Of a stretch of 64,000 nucleotides of DNA, positions 34,938 through 46,316 are shown in pieces; positions within the stretch are counted from its first letter, which is position 1; every line of letters starts with the position of its first letter. The position numbers and the translations under genes are program-made. The notes under the pieces were generated by a model. It was not told the DNA's origin and made no database searches. It saw only the letters and a program-made list of their open reading frames with translations. Where the stretch lies: NCBI RefSeq assembly GCF_032118995.1, contig NC_092651.1, positions 25,900,349-25,964,348 on the forward strand. Reading direction: 5' to 3'. The stretch is from Asterias amurensis (lineage: Eukaryota > Echinodermata > Asteroidea > Forcipulatida > Asteriidae).

Positions 34938-35438
34938 ATGAAAATACTGAGCGCTTTGAGATAAAGTGCTTCATATCATTTTTTTTCAAACTCATCAAAG
35001 GCTCAGAAACAAAATAAATCACAACTCACTCTGATATGCTTTCTTACGAAGGGATAGATTTATTTACAAGTCATAAAACAAGATTTGGGTACGTGTCAAT
35101 ACAACTTGTGGGTCAGTCATTTGTATTTTGGTCCGTAAGGAAATTAACAGAGAAACAGTACTTCATTCTAACAATCGTTTAAAAACACAAAGAAACACGG
35201 AAAACTTTTACATCTCAATGAAGTTATTGCACCAAGTCTCCGTCACGCTATACAAAGGGTACATTTATATGTCGTGGTTTACTGAAGTAATCTTCGTCTA
35301 GCACCCCGCTGACCCATATTGTGATTCAGGGTTATCTCTGATCACACATAAAGGAACAGACTGTTCAACCTTACAGCCTCACTCTGGTCAGATGCATTAT
35401 TGCAAAATCAGGAAAGAAAACGCTCCAACATGGCTACA

Positions 35439-35882
35439 AGGGCCCAATTTCATAAAGCTGTAAATACTGCTTGACACGCATTTTGTTTTGCTTAGCAAAA
35501 TTCGAGTGGGGCACAAGTCACCATAATGTAAGCTTAGTGTAATTTTGGTCTGTTTCTGCTAAGCAATACTAGCAATACTATTCTGTGCTTAGCAAATGTT
35601 CGTGCTTACAAGCTTTGCGCTCAAATTCATATTAGCTGTTTGTTTACCGGTAAGCAATTCTTTTGCGGTTGCATTAGCAGAAAACAAGCATAAGAAAAAG
35701 TGTATTTTTTTTATGAACAATGGAGACGATGTGACAGATAACAATGGAGTCGTGTACAATGTACATAGACTGTATGCAACTAAGCACGCCTTCTGCTTTG
35801 CATAACAAATAGCAGTCTTAATGATTACAAAATTGATCTGAAAGTAAAAATTGTCTGTTTACAGGTTTTATGAAATTGGCCC
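35439..35882. mobile_element. GGCCCAATTTC-type element, long or doubled copy
   Basis: GGGCCCAATTTCATAAAGCTG at the left and TTTTATGAAATTGGCCCG at the right, with an extra internal CTTACAAGCTTTGCGCTC boundary near 35615. This suggests two partial copies. Confidence 0.55.
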
Positions 35883-35920
35883 GATATAAACAGGTGTACA
35901 GCACAGTGTTAATTATACAT

Positions 35921-36307
35921 TTAAAGGCAGTGGACACTATTGGTAATTACTCAAAATAATTATTAGCATAAAACCTTTCTTGGTGACAAGTAATGGGGAG
36001 AGGTTGGTGGTATAAAAAATTGTGAGAAACAGCTCCCTCTGAAGTGCCATAGTTTTGGAGAAAGAAGTAATTTTCCACGAATTTGATTTTGAGACCTCAG
36101 GTTTAGAACTTGAGGTCTCGAAATCAACCATCTAAACGCACACAACTTTGTGTGACAAAGGTGTTTTCTTCTTTCACTATTATCTCGCAACTTTTATGAC
36201 CAATTGAGCTCAAATTTTTACAGGTTTGTTATTTTATGCATATGTTGAGATACACCAACTGTGAAGGCTAGTCTTTGACATTTACCAATAGTGTCAACTG
36301 CCTTTAA
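35921..36307 (+). mobile_element. TTAA MITE family 1, copy 7
   Basis: TTAAAGGCAGTGGACAC at the left, GTGTCAACTGCCTTTAA at the right, full central hairpin (GAGACCTCAGG...CTTGAGGTCTC). Between UTP18 and CNOT7. Confidence 0.92.
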
Positions 36308-38867
36308 GGACATATGGATGCTGCAGCCATTTTCATTTGCTGACACTCGACCTAGTGTTATCAAAGCGTGTATGTCAGAAAAAAAAGTCTGGTACCTTTA
36401 CACAACTGCAATCATTACCATTGGGTTAAAAGGGAACCAGACAGAAATACCCTACAAGCAATTTAAAGTGACCCTCCAGTTGATATTAATTGTGTATGTG
36501 ACAAAGGCACATCCGGCGTGCATTAAGTTTTCACTACTAATAAGTTATCATACATGGGTCATGAATGTAGTCAACTTGTTTGCGAAATGGAGTTAGAACA
36601 ATTTATAATCATACTGTACGATATATGTAATTGTAGTTTACATTAAAAACAAATCTCGTTACAAATCATTAACATCTTGAAAGCACAAGTACAACCTTTA
36701 GTTGAAAAATCAAAATCAACTTTTAACATTTATCAAAATCGACTTTTAATATTTCAGATTTAGTGTACCTTCAGTGTTTGTACTCATTATAAACACAATG
36801 CAATGATTTCCCCACCCCCCCCTTCCATTTCAACTAAAAATAAACTAACCGAACAGTTGGTACTTACACTGACAATGCAAATATTTGTTCTAATGTGAAG
36901 CAATTGAAATGACAAATATGTAGAGGAAAAATACAAATTAAAACTGCGAGTCTTGAACAACCCCTCGATTTTCAACAAATCACTGACTGAATCTAATTCA
37001 CTGTAAACAAAAAAACGTATCCTTCATTTTTAGAAATTTGCAAAACTCCCATCTTCACATACTATGTTCCCAAATTAAAAATGTCGAACAAGGCGAGAAA
37101 GTTAAAAAACCCAATCTTTTAGCAGCTTAACACATGGCAAGACTCGTCAACTTGAAACATACAAAAACTACCTTCCACAGGACTGAGATCACCGTATCAA
37201 AGCGATTCCGTTTCTCACGAATCGTTTTTAACTTCCGACTTCCGAAGAATGATTGTCGTTGTTTAAAATTCTCACACTTTTCAAGGATACTATTGAAAGC
37301 ACAGGTTGGGGATTTCAGGGAGCACAACGCTGACAGTGCCTTTCCAAATTGTAAAAAACGTTTCTATTGGCCCATTTGGCGGCACACATGGCACTTCAAC
37401 ACGCCTATCCAGTCCGCCGTTTTGAGAGTTGAAATATATACATCGGAATTAACTCAAACAGTGTCAAAATGGCTGGCTCCAATTGTGCGAACCTTTACTC
37501 CAGAGGGCCAAACTTTCAAGTTTCTCCACAGAGAGTTTTTAGTTGTGGGGTTAAATTGTTTTAAACAGGTATGGGTACATTATCGGAATTCTTAGCAACT
37601 ACCTTGACATCAAGTCGTGCACATCACCAGGCCTGGCCAGCAGATCCTGGGCAATAACTTTACAGAGATTAACAATAACAATAAAACTGGACAAATAGAT
37701 TCAGACATGTCAGAGGAATCACAATTGAATATGTTTATCCTTGCAAAAAAAAAAATGGACACCAAAGTTTTTCTACATCCATTCAGAGAACCATTCTTAA
37801 AACATAATTTTTAAAATCTTCCGAATGAGTTGATAGTATTTTGGTTTAATTTGGAATCCAGAACATTTGTTAAATTTGATTTCATTGATCGAAAAATAGC
37901 GGGAAATTGAAACAGGTTTTTAAAATATATACTTGGTAAATTCAACACAAAAGGGTTTAGGAAAGTGTTGTCTGTTTTCCGAACCACAGAATTAGGACAG
38001 GTGCAATAATTTTTTTTTACTATTAAAAAACTTTTGAAAAAGGGTTTCCAACAATACCGACTTCTACTTTGAAAATAGGCTCCCTGCGAATTCCCGCGAA
38101 ATTCAAATCCAGAGATGCTGCTAAAAAATTACAGGACACTTTGTAAAGACTGACCCTCAACATGTAAGACACTAAACAGGCCCCCAAAATACGGACAAAA
38201 TAAGACAAAATTATAATTAAAAAAACATACTCTCAAGGAGACAAAATCACAAAATTAGAATAACGACATAAAACAGGATTTAGACTTACAGACTAGGATT
38301 TCCTCGCTGAAAATTGTTTCCCGATCTCTTATCAAATTTGTTATAATTGTGTCTCCATAAATTTCTAATTGGGTAAAGACTACGAAGTGACAAAATACCA
38401 GTAAGTAATTTTTCAAATTCTTTTCAGACAATACGGTGGATTAACCAAAGAGATATCTTTGAGGTGTTCCCCAAACTTTTCCCAAGAAAAAAATCTACTG
38501 TTCACATATTTTGTTCACTATAAAAATATCACCACTTTAGGCTCCTCAGTTTTTCTGTTTCGGTGGACATTTTTCCTTGCCTTGCCTTGCTTGGTCTTAC
38601 CTTTAAAAAATTGCCTCATTGTCCCCTGGTCATTGCCTTGGTGCCCTAAGGTGCTCCAGTAGAAATTTACAATTTCCTCATAGGGTGGCCTTTATCAAGA
38701 AGAAAATGCCTTGGTGCCTTTGCCCTTTCAAAAACGAAGCGTACAGACCTGAAAACATCTAGCCTTGATCGATATCTTCATATCTTCGGATGTTTTCGAA
38801 AATTTTCAGCGAGGATTCCATGTACAAGGATTCTCTTTGCAATGATTTACGTAAATGAAAACTTTGG
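36308..38867 (-). other. Probable long 3' UTR or 3' flank of CNOT7
   Basis: No gene recognised. AT-rich, with little repeat content compared with its surroundings. The 153-aa plus-strand frame at 37134-37595 resembles nothing known. A minus-strand AATAAA near 35055 could end a very long 3' UTR, but this is a guess. Confidence 0.35.
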
Positions 38868-41800
38868 CTACGTCGTTGTGGCGTTGGTCGACATGTTGTT
38901 GATCTCGTCATTGTACGTGCCGTTCTGTGTGAACCCTGACCCTAAGCCATAGAGGTGACCGCAGTACTTGTCATCATCGATGTTGTCTTCAAAGTAACTC
39001 TGGTTTATAATAATAATAATAATTTTAACAATTTATTCAAATATAAAGCACAAAATCCAATATAAGTGGTTCAAATGGACCCTGGTTCAAGTCCAACTCA
39101 AGTCCAACTATGTGGATTGGATTTTCGGTTTCTGCCTGACTGCGTGTGTTTTCCCTGGAAAAATTCTCAGGGGTTTTCTTCCCACATCTTAAAGCCATTA
39201 TACACTTTCGGTAAACAGTATTGTCCAAGTCCCACACTTCGTGTATCACAACTTATATATAAAATAACAATGCTGTGGAAATTTAGGCTCAATCGGACAT
39301 CGGAGTCGGGAGAAAATAACGGGAAAACCCACTCCTGTTTTCGCGCGTTTCGCCGTGTCATGACATGTGTTTATAACAAATCCGTAATTCTCGTTAACGA
39401 GAATTTATATTGTTTTACCGTTTTCTCAAAAAGTAAAGCATTTCATGGACTAATATTTCAAGAGAAGTCTTTCACCATTACCTTCTGTAAACCCTGTAAA
39501 TTATTTGTAAATCTGTGAACTTTTTTTTTTTTTTCTGTACCGAAAGGGTCCAATGGCTTTAAACTGAAACTTCTTTCCTTGTCTTCTCTCCATTTGGTTC
39601 TTGGCTAGTACAGTGATTAAGTTTGCTTTTCTGAGAGTCCTTGGCTTCACAGTTAGTGTAAATAAATGAACTGGTTAAAGGGAATTTACAGAATTGGTAA
39701 GGAAAAAACAGGTTTATACTATTTTATCGTGACCCAGATGGCTGATTGATCTCAAACTTCTGCAGGTTTGTCAGTTTATGTATTATGGTGGATTACATAA
39801 AGTGCTTACACTGCCAGCAACTGTTTTGTTAGCAACAACCAATTATGTAATGTTCCTTTAACCATGCCGTGAAGACACTGAAGATGGTTAGATACAAATA
39901 AGATTGAGTTAACTTACCTCTCTCATCTTAAAGAAGGCAAGTTGGGTGAGGAGGCTATCGCTGCCTGCTTGATGCTGGGGTCCAACCCTCTGGATCTAGG
40001 GACAGAGAGAAAAACAGACTCTATAATCCATGACGTTGCCTTTTGGGTTAGCATCTTTTTAGTTTACAAATTATTTTCTACTTCCTTCATGCTTTAGATT
40101 AAGCGAATAAAAGGGTAGCGACGAGTTCGTACCGTTTAAAGCCGCAAGGTTCGAATTGCCGTGTGATAAAGCCCCGAGCCGAAGGCGAGGGCCTTTAGCG
40201 CATGGCAACGACCCTGCAAGGTTTTAAAAGGATGTTTAAGAACGAGTCACTACTCTTTTATTCCCATTCATAAATGCCCTTTGAGTATAAAAAAGTAAAA
40301 AAACGGATTTCCAGGTTAAAATAGGGAAATCACTCCCTGAAACACACCTGAAGAAAATCGGCCACCTCTTGCAGACCTCCCTTGAGGTCTTTGCAGCTCT
40401 TCATCAAGTACTTCACGTCGTAGATCCGCGGAAAATAAATCCGTAATAATTCAAAGAATTCCGACTCGTCTGAGGGCAGGTGAGAAACTGTCAAGACTTT
40501 TAGCATGTAGGAGAAATCATAACCACTGGAAAACAGGATGAAAACAAAAATTGTATATATTTGTTTGGGTTATAACTTCTAGGACATGTAGGAAAGCATG
40601 CTAAGGAAGTGACTAATTTATTTCTAGTTTAAAGCCATTGGACACTTTCGGTAAACAGTATTGTCTAAGTCCCACTTTTCTTGTATCACAACTTATATAT
40701 AAAATAACAAATCTGTGAAAATTTAGGCTCAATCGGTCATCGGAGTCGGGAGACAGGAAAACCCACCATTGTTTCCGCACGTTTTGCCGTGTCATGACAT
40801 GTGTTTAAAATAAATCCGTAATTCTCGATATCGAGAATTGATAACTCTTTTAATGTTTTCTCAACAAGTAAAGCATACCATGGAATAATATATTTCAAGA
40901 GAAGTCTTTCACCATTACCTTCTGTAAACCCTGTAAGTTATTTGTAAATCTGTGAACTTTTTTTTTCTGTTCCGAAAGTGTCCAATGGCTTTAAAGGCAA
41001 AATATACCTTTTGTTTTTGGATATTTTCAATAAATGTAGAGTATAAAATAAAACTAACATGTGAACATTTCATCTAAAGATTATTGAAAACGGGAGAGAA
41101 TATTTCCACCCAGGACAATAAATCCCTCAAAGGAATACACAATCTGCGAGGCATTACTGCAGTAATGCTTCTCAGATTCAAATTAAAAGCATAAACACAG
41201 TAGGCTTCTAACCAATAGTTTTTTACATTTAACTTTAAATACATGGGTGTAAATAAAACTGATACACATTTGTGACAGTAATGGATGCTAACAAATCATT
41301 GTACAAAAGGAACCAGACTATTGGCCTTTCCAGCCTCGTTTTGGTTACATTGATTTAAATGGGGAAGAAATCAAGATCGCCGCAACATGATAAAGGTCCT
41401 TTGACAGTATATTAGAAGTAATTATAGATAGAGGGCAAAGTAGGGGTGGGGGTGGGGTACCTATGAAAGGTGATCCATCTGACTGAGTCTTTGAGGATAA
41501 CCCCGGAGGTCATGAGAAGTTCAGCAAAGTGCATCACGTCCACCCCTTCCTCCTCGTGTTTCTTGAACTGGATGCCAGACTTGGATAAAAGATCGATGGA
41601 GTCTTGGGCATACATGTCCTCCCTGTTGAGAACAAAAAAATTGGAAGAACCAAACATTTTATAACACCGATAATAAAAGCAAAGCTGACTCTTATTCTGT
41701 TGGTAATTTAGACAAACCCTAACCCTAACACAATGCACTTACAACAAGACTCCCCACTATATCTCAGAACTACTTCAAGTTGACACTCCATCAAGGAATC

Positions 41801-43656
41801 TCTGATCCATGCTTTTCCTCAACTAACTCAAGTCTAGACACTCCTGGGGTGACAGGTCTTTTTCTTCAGCTGCGCCACGCATCTGGAACACTCTATCCAA
41901 CCACTTAATCTTAGATCTTGTCTTTGTACCACAACATTGAAATCTCTTCTCAAAACTTATCTTATGTCACAGGTTGTCAAGGACAAACTTAGATGTGTCT
42001 ATTTTCTTTTGTTTGTTTTGGTTATCTGTGCCTTGAACACCCAGTAGGGTGGATATGTGTGCATTACAAGTCTTACAAGTCCATACGTCCGCTAACCTTA
42101 CAAGTGCTATAAGATACTCCAATAATTGTTTCTACTCACGTCAGATTAAATTTGAAGTTGAACTGAAATGTCGCTGGTCCAGTGGGGAAGTTCCCTACTT
42201 CGTCGCAGAATGTCAGTCCGAGCTGAATGATCTTGAGGAGGTCCACGTTACACCGGTGAAGCTGATACTGGTATTCTGAGTTACTCCGAAACTCCCCGAT
42301 GGGTCTGGCGACAACCCCTGGAAACTCAGTGTCCTGTGTCAAGTATAAACGGAACAAAATTATTTTGTTTAAAGACACTGGACACCTTTGGTAATTGTCA
42401 ATGAGTAGTCTTCTCACTTGGTGTATCTCAACATATGCATAAAAGAACCAACCTGTGAACATTTGAGCTCAATTGGTCGTCGAAGTTGCGAGATAATAAT
42501 GAAAGAAAAAACACCCTAGCACACAAAGTTGTGTGCTTTCAGATGCTTGGTTTCAAGACCTCAAAAACTTATTCTGAGGTCTAAAATCAAATTAGTGGGA
42601 AGTTTCTTTATTCTCGAAAAACTATGTTAATTCAGAGGGAGACATTTCTCACAATGTTTTATACTATCAACAGCTCCCCGTTACTCGTTACCAAGTAAGG
42701 TTATGCAAACAATTATTTTGAGTCATTACTACACTGCCTTTAATCTTCTTATTGTCTGACCCATACTATATGCAAAGATAACCTTAATTACCACCCTTGT
42801 ACTTTCAATGCTAGCACCGGGTCCATTGGTTTCTACTGTTCCTAAAGACTGATAGTGGTACCACAGACTGCCACATAGTACCATGCCTTCAGTCTAGTAT
42901 TAAACGCTCTGCTGATGTTTGTACAGCTAGTATTATGTGGAAATCCCATGTTCTGTGTACCTAGGAATTTTGTAGCAAGAGCGAGTCGAGCAAAAAAAGT
43001 GCACCACAGCGCTGTGGTACTTTCCCCTGTTAGTTAGAGCGCTTTATAAAATTCCTTGTATTATTATTATTATTATTATAAAGAACCGTAGCTTTCAGGC
43101 CGATAATGGACAGCTGGTATTATGCAAATGGCTTGTGTACTACTGACTTAGTCTCAGAAGTCTCCTGTGGAACTTTGTGAAACGATTCAAACAGGCACGG
43201 GATTACTCCAATAGCAACAGGTATACCTACACACACATCATTCTGGGTTTCATTTCTATTGTGAAAAATAGAGTAAAATGTTTCTGGGTACAGACATGAA
43301 AGTTTGTTTCTGCAAAAAATTGAGTTAAGTTCCTTGCTATTAAGACTTTGTCCAGTAGTTTTTAGTTTTTTTTTTTAATGGCTTTAGCGTTGTGTGAAAC
43401 TAACAGAGGAAAAGGAGAAAGGAAAGGAAAAGGAGAAATCTGCTGATCAGCTCAGTAGTTAAAGTTTTTTGTTCAACCCAAAATTATTTACAAAACTAAA
43501 TTGGCGTAAACAACAAACTCTACAAAAAAACAAAAACTGAATTACCATAGCGACATAATTATATTGCTGCACGATTATTCTGATCGTTCGAAAAATCTCC
43601 TCCACATTTGACTCCCATACGTCCACAATGACTGGCTCGTTAGTCTGGCCCGGCAT
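38868..43656 (-). CDS. CNOT7: CCR4-NOT deadenylase subunit 7/8 (284 aa, 6 coding exons)
   Basis: DEDD-type 3'-5' poly(A) exonuclease (CAF1) of the CCR4-NOT complex; shortens mRNA tails in the cytoplasm. Coding exons, minus strand: 43656-43546, 42333-42140, 41622-41461, 40525-40348, 39995-39918, 38999-38868; all GT-AG, 855 nt with stop, one residue shorter than human CNOT7 (285). Catalytic residues are in place: Asp38 and Glu40 (DTEFPGVVARPIGEFRSN), Asp159 (SGYDFSYML), His223 and Asp228 (GPQHQAGSD). Also diagnostic are NVDLLKIIQLGLTF, EDMYAQDSIDLL, GIQFKKHEEEG, YDVKYLMKSCKDLKGGLQEV and KYCGHLYGLGSG. The intron between exons 1 and 2 falls exactly before catalytic Asp38. CNOT7 and CNOT8 cannot be split by sequence alone in an invertebrate; I use CNOT7 because VPS37A is its divergent neighbour, as in human. 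Confidence 0.96.
39189..39562. mobile_element. TTAA MITE family 2, copy 1
   Basis: CTTAAAGCCATTATACAC...TTCGGTA at the left and TACCGAAAGGGTCCAATGGC, TTTAA at the right. A 20-bp perfect palindrome, AATTCTCGTTAACGAGAATT, lies at 39386-39405. CNOT7 intron 5. Confidence 0.9.
40106..40268. mobile_element. Short MITE with AATAAAAGGGTAGCGA ends
   Basis: GAATAAAAGGGTAGCGACGAG at the left, CGAGTCACTACTCTTTTATTC at the right. The inside has GCCCCGAGCCGAAGGCGAGG. Related to 50390-50885. CNOT7 intron 4. Confidence 0.7.
40629..40994. mobile_element. TTAA MITE family 2, copy 2
   Basis: TTAAAGCCATTGGACACTTT at the left and AAAGTGTCCAATGGCTTTAA at the right. The central 20-bp palindrome AATTCTCGATATCGAGAATT is at 40820-40839. 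CNOT7 intron 3. Confidence 0.92.
41738..42080 (+). mobile_element. LINE 3' fragment (CR1/L2-like RT tail)
   Basis: Plus-strand frames read YLSELLQVDTPS, then FSSAAPRIWNTLSNHL and FSKLILCH, with breaks between: the conserved end of an RT ORF. The 3' tail CTTGAACACCCAGTAGGGTG recurs at about 62756. CNOT7 intron 2. Confidence 0.75.
42369..42743 (-). mobile_element. TTAA MITE family 1, copy 8
   Basis: TTTAAAGACACTGGACACC at the left, ACTACACTGCCTTTAA at the right. In CNOT7 sense its end lies 35 nt upstream of the exon-2 acceptor. Confidence 0.88.
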
Positions 43657-44639
43657 GATGAGATACTTGTTGATGGGTACTCTACATGAAGGTGGGTCTG
43701 GGACTTGACCCCCGGACTGCTTGGTGCTTCTTCTGTCGCACTGGTTGAAGTGCTGTTCCTTGGTATCAAGCACTCAAGATTAAGAAGAATCCTATGAAAA
43801 ACAATCAACAAAAGGACACATTTAAGTAAGAAAATGCATTATTATTATAATTACTGAGAAGAAGGTAGGGGTCATAAGTTTTCGCTATTTTCATTAAAAT
43901 TAATGGAAACAGTTTTTTTGATTGCATATTACTGTGGGTCTTGTATTACCGCGGTATCAGAAAATTAAATTGTTGCGATGCCAAATCAAAATGTGTCCAT
44001 CTCTGGTGGGTAAATCTTTGGATTAAGCTCCTTTTGGATCCTCCAAATTGAATGTATAAAATGTTAGGCAAAGTTCATTGAAAATATTAATTTCCGATTA
44101 CCACGGTAGAGACTCACCTACCTACAGAGGATCACTCCTATTTTTTTAAAAGACTTTGTCAGTTTGAGTTTATGGACGAATTTAAACAGACAAACGATCA
44201 TCAATCAATGAGTTAAAAAAAAAAGATAAACATAATTAAAAGTCAGTGGAAAGTAAGTAGGCTAAATAAATAGTAATAAATAATATTTAATAATATTTCA
44301 AACATTTCCGGACAGTTTTCATAGGTTGCTGAACATATTCTATTCGAAAAAACATTCTTAATTCCACGGTAACGGGGTATTCCATCCTATGCTATGGTCA
44401 AATTTATGTGCAATGAATGATTGAATGATACAAAAACAATGTCAGTCAGTGCAACTGCAGTGGCAATGCAACTTCATTCCCCCACATTTTTTAATCCCAG
44501 GACTTGGTGTGCGAAATACATTCAATTTACTACAATTCTCAAAAGATATAGAGTAAACAAATATCCCATTATTAATAATGACAACCACATACCTACAACT
44601 GAAGACAACTTGAAGGAAAATATTTCAGGGATTTCTGCA

Positions 44640-44800
44640 AAATCGACGGTCTATTCTGTCGAGTTTTGTACACTTTCACCGGTAGCACTCCTGTAACACA
44701 AATGCATCGTGGGAAGGGTGTAAAGTTCACCACCGCAAGAGGGCGCGCTTTCAGATTAGGTCTACAAAATAAACATGACACAATCGTGAGATGTTGTCAT
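44640..44800. promoter_or_regulatory. Candidate shared promoter of CNOT7 and VPS37A
   Basis: On the minus strand TCCCACGATGCAT (44702-44714) fits the ZNF143/Staf core TCCCANNATGC that is common in bidirectional promoters. Surrounding sequence is locally CpG-richer (AAGAGGGCGCGC). A splice-donor-like site follows at 44863. Transcription start sites are not visible. Confidence 0.5.
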
Positions 44801-44862
44801 CAGAGGATGATTTTTCGTCGTCAGATTCCGGCAAAAAATTTACTCTGGAAGTTGTAGGAAAT
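44797..44862 (+). other. Possible 5' noncoding or uORF exon of VPS37A
   Basis: ATG at 44797 opens a short frame, MLSSEDDFSSSDSGKKFTLE and VVGN, ending at a good donor ATT|GTAAGT. A possible second 5' exon is at about 46229, after CCTTTCCAG. Joined, they give a stop at once, so this is a 5' UTR with an upstream ORF, not an N-terminal extension. Confidence 0.35.
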
Positions 44863-45014
44863 TGTAAGTTATTAAGATTCAACTTTGGGTTTCGTTTGAT
44901 TGTTTAGTAGAAAGGTCACCATACTGTTCATTATTTTAAATGTTGGGTTCTACCTCCATGGTTAAAAACAGTTGAAACAAGCAGGCTGAAGTCAGAAGAG
45001 AGCGAGAGACAGCT

Positions 45015-45180
45015 GGCCCAATTTCATGGAGCTGCTAAGCACAAAAATTTGCTTAGCATGAAATTTCTTCCCTGATAAAAACAGGATTACAAACCAAATT
45101 TCCATGTGATTTTCAGGATTTAGCAAACAACAGCTGAATACCAGCAACACGCAATATGCAACAAATGAATATTTGGTTGG
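45015..45180. mobile_element. GGCCCAATTTC-type short element
   Basis: TGGCCCAATTTCATGGAGCTG, then GCTAAGCACAAAAATTTGC and TTAGCATGAAA, as in the family at 27268. Confidence 0.5.
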
Positions 45181-45442
45181 TAATACCAGAGATCCTGATC
45201 GAGCATGCACAAGATTTTGAACATTGTTGACAAATTATTAACCAGATTTGCAAAATTTTTACAGATTTCTTCTAAAGTTCTACCAGTTGTGATAACCGTA
45301 GTGGCCATTTCTCTGGCGATTCGTCAGAGAGTTGGCCACACAGGTGGCCATAATCGTAACGATAATCGTAACCTTAGACCCAATGAATTGGGCGCTGTAC
45401 TCCCCTTTTTAAGTCAAAGTCAAAGACCCAAACTTTAATTGG

Positions 45443-46110
45443 TGCTACAATGGAGCTATGGTGTTACTTTTGTCAGCAGCAAAGTGTGTGTTTGAATCTC
45501 GCTCACGACACTTGTGTCCATGAGCAGGGCACTTAACCACAATTGCTTTGTAAAAAGTTAGAAAGGTTATGTTTCCAGCTTTTTACGAAGCATTCTGCTC
45601 TACCAACCGGGCTTCTAGTGGATGATACCCATAACCCATTCCTACATCCTTAAAGACACTCCACACTATCATGACTATCGGTAATTGTCAAAGACCAGTC
45701 TTCTCACTTGGCGTATCTCAACATATGCACAAAGTAACAAACCTGTGAAAATTTGAACTCAATTGGTCGTCGAAGTTGCGAGATAATAATGGAAGAAAAA
45801 TCAACCTTGTCAAACAAAAATGTCTGCTTTCAGATGCTTGATTTTGAGACCTCAAAATCGTATTCTGAGGTCTCAAAATCAAATTTGAATATTTAAGTGG
45901 AAAATTACTTTGGAAGGAGCTGTTTTTCACAATGTTTTACACTATCAACAGCTGTCCATTGATCGTTAACAAGTAAGTTTTTATGCTAACAACTATTTTG
46001 AGTAATAACCAATTGTGTTTAGTGCCTTTAAGGACTGTGAAGGGGGTAACCCTGTTTCAGCCCTAGGAAAGGGCAGCATTGTGTCCTCGATGATAGTTGA
46101 TTTGGGTCAC
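45443..46110 (+). repeat. SINE split by a TTAA MITE
   Basis: The left part 45443-45649 (GTGTTTGAATCTCGC box B, CACTTAACCACAATTGCTT, GATGATACCC) and right part 46032-46110 (GTGAAGGGGGTAACCCTGTT) together match the SINE at 741-1040. MITE copy 9 lies between them. Confidence 0.78.
45650..46031 (-). mobile_element. TTAA MITE family 1, copy 9
   Basis: CTTAAAGACACTCCACAC at the left, TTTAGTGCCTTTAAGG at the right, central GAGACCTCAAAATCG...GAGGTCTC hairpin. Inserted into a SINE. Confidence 0.88.
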
Positions 46111-46316
46111 TTTAAAGTCGACGTCCTTGTGATGTTAACTGTCAGGCAATATATTTCATTAACAAAAATATAACAATAAAATATGTGATAGTTCACCATC
46201 ACTGTTTAATCTTTGATTCCTTTCCAGAACTCATCAAGTTTATCAAACAAGCAGATATTCATCCCTCACTAGGTACACAGTTTTCGATCCGATCAGCCTA
46301 GTGCTAAGGAGCAGTG

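Noticed and set aside
37134-37595. 153-codon plus-strand frame between UTP18 and CNOT7
   Set aside because: No recognisable motif or biased composition, no splice partners, and it lies in the probable CNOT7 3' UTR on the opposite strand.
39066-39518. 150-codon plus-strand frame
   Set aside because: Largely TTAA MITE family 2 sequence inside a CNOT7 intron.
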